Below are positions 49,918 to 53,734 of a DNA stretch of 53,734 nucleotides, one piece after another. The position numbers and the translations under genes are program-made. Origin of the DNA: Lachnospiraceae bacterium (lineage in GTDB: Bacteria; Bacillota; Clostridia; Lachnospirales; Lachnospiraceae). The DNA lies in assembly GCA_030524635.1 (NCBI GenBank), contig JAUNGG010000025.1:1-53734 (forward strand). Reading direction: 5' to 3'. The notes below the pieces were generated by a model, which was not told where the DNA came from, searched no databases, and worked only from the letters and a program-made list of their open reading frames with translations. The first letter of the stretch is position 1. Every line of letters begins with the position of its first letter.

Positions 49918-51082
49918 GAACTTTGATGAGATTCTTGAGCAGGCGATCCAACTGAAAAGGGAAGTTCCAAAACGTTCCGTGAAGCAGATCATTTACATAC
50001 TGGAACTGGAAGGATGGGCAGCCCCGGGGATCCTGAAACGCTCCACCATGGAACGTTATCTTTATAAGGCAGGTTTTGGTGTCCGCCAGATGCAGATGTA
50101 CAATGACGCAAGGAAGAGTTCTTCCAAACGTTTCTGTAAACCGCACCGGATGATGCTGCTTCAGGGAGATATCAAATACGGCTTAAAACTCCCGATCGGA
50201 AAGAACGGTGCAATGGTGCAGACGTACCTGTCATCGGCAATCGATGATCATTCCCGGTATGTCCTGCAGTCCAGTTTTTATGATAATCAGGAAGAAGCCA
50301 TTGTTGAGGATACTTTCCGGAAAGTCATCCTCAAGCACGGGAAATTCGATGCCTGTTACTTTGACCACGGTTCACAGTATGTGGCAAAGCAGCTGAAGTT
50401 CTCGCTTTCCAGGCTTGGTATCACCATCCGTACAGCACCTGTCAGGAGCGGGAAGTCCAAAGGCAAGGCGGAGAAATTCCACCAGGTCGTAGATTCGTTC
50501 CTCAGGGAAGCAAAAGTACATAAAATCAAAATCCTGGAGGAACTGAACCGTTGCTGGGAGATTTACCTGGAGGAATACTATCACAAAACACCGCATGACG
50601 GGATCCGGGAGTACTACGAGAGCATGAACAGTCCCATACCGGCGGCAGGCATCACACCATTGCAGGAATGGGGAAGGGATACAAAGCCCCTGACATTCCT
50701 CGACGCATCGGTTGTCGCCGAAGCATTCCTGCATCATGAGGAACGCCTTGTGGACAAGGGTGCCTGCATCAGCTTTCGGGGAAGGAAATACGAAACAAAG
50801 CCTTCACTGATCGGATGCAGGGTTGAGATCTCTTATGATCCCATGGCACCTGAAAACATTACCATACGATACTCCGGAATGGAGCCTTTTACAGCAGAGC
50901 CGGTAAAGATCGGCCCGTTCTGTGACAAAGCACCTTCTCTCCCTTTGTCTATGCGGGAACAGGAAACCGAATCTTCCAGAATGCTGGCCGCTCTGGAGAA
51001 AAAACATGTACAGACCAGACAGCAGAGGGCAGATGCCATCTCCTTTGGGGAATACAGAAAGGATGGTGGCCGCCATGTATGA
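49880..51082 (+). CDS. DDE transposase (rve integrase fold), probably N-terminally truncated
   Basis: About 400 residues from ATG 49880. The catalytic triad is Asp97 (LLQGDIKYG), Asp162 (CYFDHGSQY) and Glu198 (GKAEKFHQ), a DD(35)E spacing. A short helix-turn-helix remnant precedes it and a Mu-type beta-barrel-like region follows (CISFRGRKYETKPSLIGCRVEISYD). Homologues known to me have about 80 more N-terminal residues ending in a GLKP segment; here YAGLKP is encoded directly before the ATG in the same frame but abuts the truncated upstream gene. The protein may therefore lack its first DNA-binding domain. Its end overlaps the ATPase gene by 8 bp. Confidence 0.82.
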   Translation: MNREQRRSQKLPENFDEILEQAIQLKREVPKRSVKQIIYILELEGWAAPGILKRSTMERYLYKAGFGVRQMQMYNDARKSSSKRFCKPHRMMLLQGDIKYGLKLPIGKNGAMVQTYLSSAIDDHSRYVLQSSFYDNQEEAIVEDTFRKVILKHGKFDACYFDHGSQYVAKQLKFSLSRLGITIRTAPVRSGKSKGKAEKFHQVVDSFLREAKVHKIKILEELNRCWEIYLEEYYHKTPHDGIREYYESMNSPIPAAGITPLQEWGRDTKPLTFLDASVVAEAFLHHEERLVDKGACISFRGRKYETKPSLIGCRVEISYDPMAPENITIRYSGMEPFTAEPVKIGPFCDKAPSLPLSMREQETESSRMLAALEKKHVQTRQQRADAISFGEYRKDGGRHV

Positions 51083-51893
51083 AACTTTCTACCAGATGAC
51101 GCATACCCCTTTCGTAAGGGATATACCCGTACAGGAACTTTATGAGTCCCCTGCCATGGCAGACGCCCTTGGCAGGCTTGCCTATGCGGCAGACCGGCAG
51201 CTGTTCGCTGTTGTCACTGCAGATGCCGGATGTGGGAAATCCACTCTGATCCGCCGGTTTGTAACAACCCTTTCCCAGGAAGAATACATTTTCCTTTACC
51301 TGTCCGATTCAAAGCTTACCCCGCGGTGGTTCTATAAAGGATTGCTGGACCAGCTGGGGATCGAGTCGAAGTTCTACCGGGGTGATGCCAAACGGCAGCT
51401 CCAGAAGGAAGTCGAGATCATTCGGGGTGTGCACAAAAAGAAAGTAGTATGTATTCTGGATGAAGCCCACCTGCTCGAAAAGGAAACCATTGAAGAGTTC
51501 CGTTTCCTGCTGAATTATAAATTCGATTCCATGAGCCCGATGGCACTGGTGCTGGTAGGACAGACGGAATTATGGGATAAGCTGCGGATGCAGCGTTATG
51601 CAGCTGTCCGGCAGCGTATTGATATCAACTGTGTCCTGCCGCACCTGGACAGGGCGGAAACGGAAAGATATATCATTTCCCATCTGGCTTATGCCGGAGG
51701 GAAACAGGAGATATTCACCGATAAAGCCATGGATGATATCTATAAAGAATCTACAGGGATCCCGCGCAGTATCAACCGGATTTGTGAAAAAAGCCTTATG
51801 TATGCAAGCCGGCAGAATAAGCGTTTGATCGATGAGCATCTGGTGCATTATATCATCGAGCACGAACTTCTGGGAGGTGACGTACATAAATGA
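51075..51893 (+). CDS. ExeA/TnsC-like AAA+ ATPase of the transposable element
   Basis: A 272-residue ATPase starting MYETFYQMTHTPFVRDIP, the usual ExeA-type N-terminus. Walker A is AGCGKST near residues 53-59, Walker B VVCILDEAHLL near 130-140, and the segment STGIPRSINRICEKSLMYA is the typical sensor-2 region. Such ATPases act with DDE transposases (as IstB, MuB or TnsC do) in target choice. ATG 51075 overlaps the transposase stop; an in-frame ATG exists at 51063. The accessory gene follows with an ATGA overlap. Confidence 0.88.
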   Translation: MYETFYQMTHTPFVRDIPVQELYESPAMADALGRLAYAADRQLFAVVTADAGCGKSTLIRRFVTTLSQEEYIFLYLSDSKLTPRWFYKGLLDQLGIESKFYRGDAKRQLQKEVEIIRGVHKKKVVCILDEAHLLEKETIEEFRFLLNYKFDSMSPMALVLVGQTELWDKLRMQRYAAVRQRIDINCVLPHLDRAETERYIISHLAYAGGKQEIFTDKAMDDIYKESTGIPRSINRICEKSLMYASRQNKRLIDEHLVHYIIEHELLGGDVHK

Positions 51894-52207
51894 TCACTTT
51901 TTTATGCAAAGGAAACGGCTGCTCCCCCCATCAGTGGGAAGGTACGCTAGAGATCATAAAAAGCGGTGATCCCTGTGAGGCAGAACTTGACGCAAGAGGG
52001 AGCCATTTTCATCTGATTGTAGGAAAACATGCGTATGGGAATTATATCTGTATTCCCAACTGGGATATCGGTACGGAACTTGCCGCCCTGTCGGATACCT
52101 TTTGGAATGAGGAACGGCTTCGAAACTACAGTAAGATGAAAAAAGTGGATGCATGTACAGTTGTAACCGCTTTGAAGATACTTGCGGATAAAAAATGTAT
52201 AGGATGA
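51890..52207 (+). CDS. Small accessory protein of the transposable element
   Basis: A 105-residue protein, MITFLCKGNGCSPHQWEGTL through SHFHLIVGKHAYGNYICIPNWDIGTELAALSDTFW. The pattern HLxxGxxxxGNYICIPNW..G.ELA recalls a small family (possibly DUF6618) frequent in Lachnospiraceae, often near such elements; function unknown. GGGAGGTGA lies upstream and ATGA couples it to the ATPase gene. It may be cargo or part of the transposition machinery. Confidence 0.7.
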   Translation: MITFLCKGNGCSPHQWEGTLEIIKSGDPCEAELDARGSHFHLIVGKHAYGNYICIPNWDIGTELAALSDTFWNEERLRNYSKMKKVDACTVVTALKILADKKCIG

Positions 52208-52399
52208 AATCTGAACAGATGCCAGTGGGCGGGGATCTCCCGCTTCTGGTATCAGGCACTTAGGTGACAGAAAGTTGGTCATTCTAATGACAGTTCGTAA
52301 GAGCAGTCCTATGACAGCTCAGGAAATCATTAACAGTCTCTGTAAGAAGTAGTGGCGGAATCGATAAAAGCGGTGAGTCCTACCATAAGTGGAAACGAT

Positions 52400-52427
52400 A
52401 TAAGGCTGCATTTCAATGCAGCCTTAT
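52400..52427. terminator. Perfect 12-bp-stem hairpin beyond the transposable element
   Basis: ATAAGGCTGCAT (52400-52411) and ATGCAGCCTTAT (52416-52427) with a TTCA loop; the tail is only TAG, so termination would rely on the stem and flanking A/T pairs in either direction. The 312-bp gap 52208-52519 otherwise contains the right end of the element and no clear promoter. Confidence 0.55.
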
Positions 52428-52519
52428 TAGAATTAAAGGGGGATTCTTAAAAAGGTTTGCGAAGCGGATGGGAATGTAACGAAAGTATTGGGGAATTGGA
52501 ACGGAAAGGAATTCATTTT

Positions 52520-53323
52520 ATGAAAAAGCGCGTTGCGGCAGTATGTATGGTCTGCCTTTGCAGTTTTTTACTTTGGGGTTGTCAGAAGCCGGAAAATGAG
52601 CAGAATGCAGAGAATCTGCCTGAATTAATGATTGGACTGGACGGAAGCTATGAACCGTACACATATGTGAATGAAAATGGAGAAATGGCAGGAAGCGATA
52701 TCGAGCTGGCAGAAGAAGCCTGCAAAAGAATGGGGATGAAGCCTGTTTTTCGCGTAATTAAATGGGATGATAAGGATCAGGAGCTGGAAAGCGGAGCGAT
52801 TGATTGTATTTGGAGCTGCTATACCATGACCGGCCGGGAAGAGCAGTATCTTTGGGCAGGACCCTATATGCACAGCAGACATGTGGTCGTTGTGCGGGAT
52901 GACAGTGAGATTCAGACGCTGGATGATCTGACAGGAAGAAATGTTGCCGTTATGTCCAGTACAAAGCCGGAAGGGATCTTTCTTAAGAAAGAAGAACCGA
53001 ATATTCCCGTCGTAGATCATGTATACTGCCTGGAGAATATGCAACTGGCTTTTGCGGCGCTGCAAAAAAATTATGTTGATGCAACGGCGGGACATGAGAC
53101 CGCAGTACGGCAGTATATGAACATGACACCAGGGAAGTACAGGATCCTGGACGAAAGCCTGATGTCTGCAGCGGTAGGTGTGGCTTTTGATAAACAGGGT
53201 GACGCAGATGTGGTGGAGCTTCTGAACAATACGATATTGGAAATGCAAAAAGAAGGAACGATCAGTAAAATTCTGGAAAACTACGGGATAGATTCAAATG
53301 CAGACGGAGGTGGCACTTTTTGA
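52520..53323 (+). CDS. Solute-binding lipoprotein, amino-acid type (SBP family 3)
   Basis: A 267-residue extracellular protein. The signal peptide ends in lipobox LWGC with Cys21 lipidated. The rest is a family 3 binding domain: LMIGLDGSYEPYTYVNENGEMAGSDIELAEE, AIDCIWSCYTMTGREEQY, LDDLTGRNVAVMSS and ILENYGI at the end. ATG 52520 has GGAAAGGA upstream; the frame is open to 52457 without a signal peptide. No permease or ATPase gene follows. Instead it overlaps the start of a membrane sensor-like gene, so it may be a ligand-binding subunit of a signalling system rather than a transporter. Confidence 0.87.
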   Translation: MKKRVAAVCMVCLCSFLLWGCQKPENEQNAENLPELMIGLDGSYEPYTYVNENGEMAGSDIELAEEACKRMGMKPVFRVIKWDDKDQELESGAIDCIWSCYTMTGREEQYLWAGPYMHSRHVVVVRDDSEIQTLDDLTGRNVAVMSSTKPEGIFLKKEEPNIPVVDHVYCLENMQLAFAALQKNYVDATAGHETAVRQYMNMTPGKYRILDESLMSAAVGVAFDKQGDADVVELLNNTILEMQKEGTISKILENYGIDSNADGGGTF

Positions 53324-53734
53324 AAAACAGTAAGAGAAAGTTCCGGATTTTGAGTGAAAATCTTATCGTGCTGGTTCTGATTTTAGGAGTATTCCTTTTG
53401 GCTTCGGTGTATGCTGTACAGACAAGACTGGATAAAAGAAATGTAGAAGCAATGATGGATCAAACCCTTGCATTTATGAAGACCCAGTGCATCCGATATG
53501 ATAATTTTCAGGCATCGAATGAGACAAAGAGCCTGGTTCGTCTGATCGATAAGACGGAGGAATTCAGCCGGTGCCTGGGAAGACAGGATGAGGCCAGCAC
53601 GGAAAGCCTGAAATATTATGCGACTGAGCAGAAACTGGCAGGCTTGATCATTCTGGATGAGAATCAGAAGGTTGCGTGCGAATATAACAGCGATGGAGGC
53701 GGATATGCAGCGTGGGAGGCTGTGATTCAGGATG
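53320..53734 (+). CDS. N-terminal part of a membrane sensor protein, probably a histidine kinase
   Basis: The frame starts at TTG 53320, 9 nt after GGAGG at 53306-53310, overlapping the TGA of the binding-protein gene, and runs off the right edge (138 codons). One membrane helix (about residues 15-33, LIVLVLILGVFLLASVYAV) is followed by a soluble, probably extracytoplasmic segment. This topology right after a binding-protein gene is typical of sensor kinases, often hybrid kinases, in Lachnospiraceae, but no kinase motif is inside the window. The start at TTG is unusual but well supported. Confidence 0.6.
   Translation, partial: MKNSKRKFRILSENLIVLVLILGVFLLASVYAVQTRLDKRNVEAMMDQTLAFMKTQCIRYDNFQASNETKSLVRLIDKTEEFSRCLGRQDEASTESLKYYATEQKLAGLIILDENQKVACEYNSDGGGYAAWEAVIQD

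Larger units (their letters stand above)
49462..52316 (+). mobile_element. Transposable element with DDE transposase and AAA+ ATPase
   Basis: The element carries a truncated Cys-motif gene, a DD(35)E transposase, an ExeA-like ATPase and a small accessory gene, all on the plus strand. Ends are not certain. The right side has three RTGACAG direct repeats (52264, 52287, 52311) at 23-24-bp spacing. The left side has TGTCATT at 49462 and two TTGTCTCTG copies (49543, 49594). Such multiple transposase sites recall Mu/Tn7/IS21-type ends. No target-site duplication could be confirmed. The 343-bp gap 49338-49680 holds the rplT terminator, this left end and a TCCCAGAG/CTCTGGGA stem (49641-49678). Confidence 0.7.

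Noticed and set aside
49454..52324. Target-site duplication of the transposable element
   Set aside because: Bases next to the best left end (49462) and the candidate right ends (52292 or 52316) do not match, so the exact borders remain open.
1..53734. tRNA or rRNA genes and CRISPR arrays
   Set aside because: Reading both strands showed no T-arm-like GTTCRANYC segments in a cloverleaf context, no rRNA stretches, and no regularly spaced direct repeats of CRISPR type.

Overview
The window looks like a chromosomal segment of an anaerobic Firmicute of the class Clostridia, most probably a gut Lachnospiraceae. The grounds are AGGAGG-type ribosome sites, A/T-rich intergenic DNA between moderately G+C genes, a T-box leader on thrS, an infC-rpmI-rplT operon with an AUU start and an attenuated leader, many 'LxxC' lipoproteins, and genes for anaerobic molybdenum/selenium hydroxylase maturation. 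Species cannot be fixed from the sequence alone. All family names below come from recognising motifs by eye; no database was searched.

Layout. 1-2.1 kb: the end of a probable ABC-2 permease and a MutS2-like ATPase lacking an Smr domain. 2.4-8.2 kb: a five-gene nickel/oligopeptide-type ABC importer behind a structured leader that ends in an intrinsic terminator; its last gene overlaps, tail to tail, a convergent sugar acetyltransferase. An AraC regulator diverges from the acetyltransferase. 9.8-17.8 kb: a molybdenum operon (MoeA-like protein, MoaC, MoaA, MOSC-MogA fusion, ModABC, XdhC-like protein) behind a promoter overlapped by a 22-bp palindrome. 18.0-20.3 kb: a RelB/DinJ antitoxin with a frameshifted Txe/YoeB toxin, and an orphan protein carrying a GGSDGPT motif. 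20.3-25.5 kb: a minus-strand pair (degenerate MobA-ModE fusion, SPL-like radical SAM protein), catabolic-type acetolactate synthase, and a YqeC-MocA fusion. These continue the Mo/Se theme: MoaA/MoaC/MogA/MoeA make the cofactor, ModABC brings molybdate, and XdhC, YqeC and MocA serve hydroxylase-type enzymes. No such enzyme is in the window.

25.5-34.2 kb is mostly housekeeping: MATE exporter, IlvE, AEC carrier, C_GCAxxG_C_C protein, Nudix hydrolase, T-box and ThrS, acyltransferase, DUF1540 protein. 34.3-47.3 kb is a coherent peptide-salvage region: D-amino-acid transaminase, DmpA-type aminopeptidase, a degenerate sigma-54-type activator, a complete dipeptide/oligopeptide ABC importer, DppA-type D-aminopeptidase (M55), an M42 aminopeptidase and a C26 gamma-glutamyl hydrolase. 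Together they would import and break down short peptides, plausibly including D-residue peptides from cell wall. 47.3-49.4 kb: an EamA-type transporter and the infC-rpmI-rplT operon. 49.4-52.3 kb: a DDE-transposase/AAA+ ATPase element that appears to have lost an internal piece. 52.5 kb-end: a lipoprotein solute-binding protein overlapping the start of a membrane sensor protein cut by the window edge.

The most noteworthy non-coding items are three intercistronic copies of a 27-nt hairpin with compensating base changes, the importer leader at 2.4-2.6 kb, a ~134-bp nested palindrome ahead of the DmpA-type gene, and two promoters followed almost at once by an intrinsic terminator.
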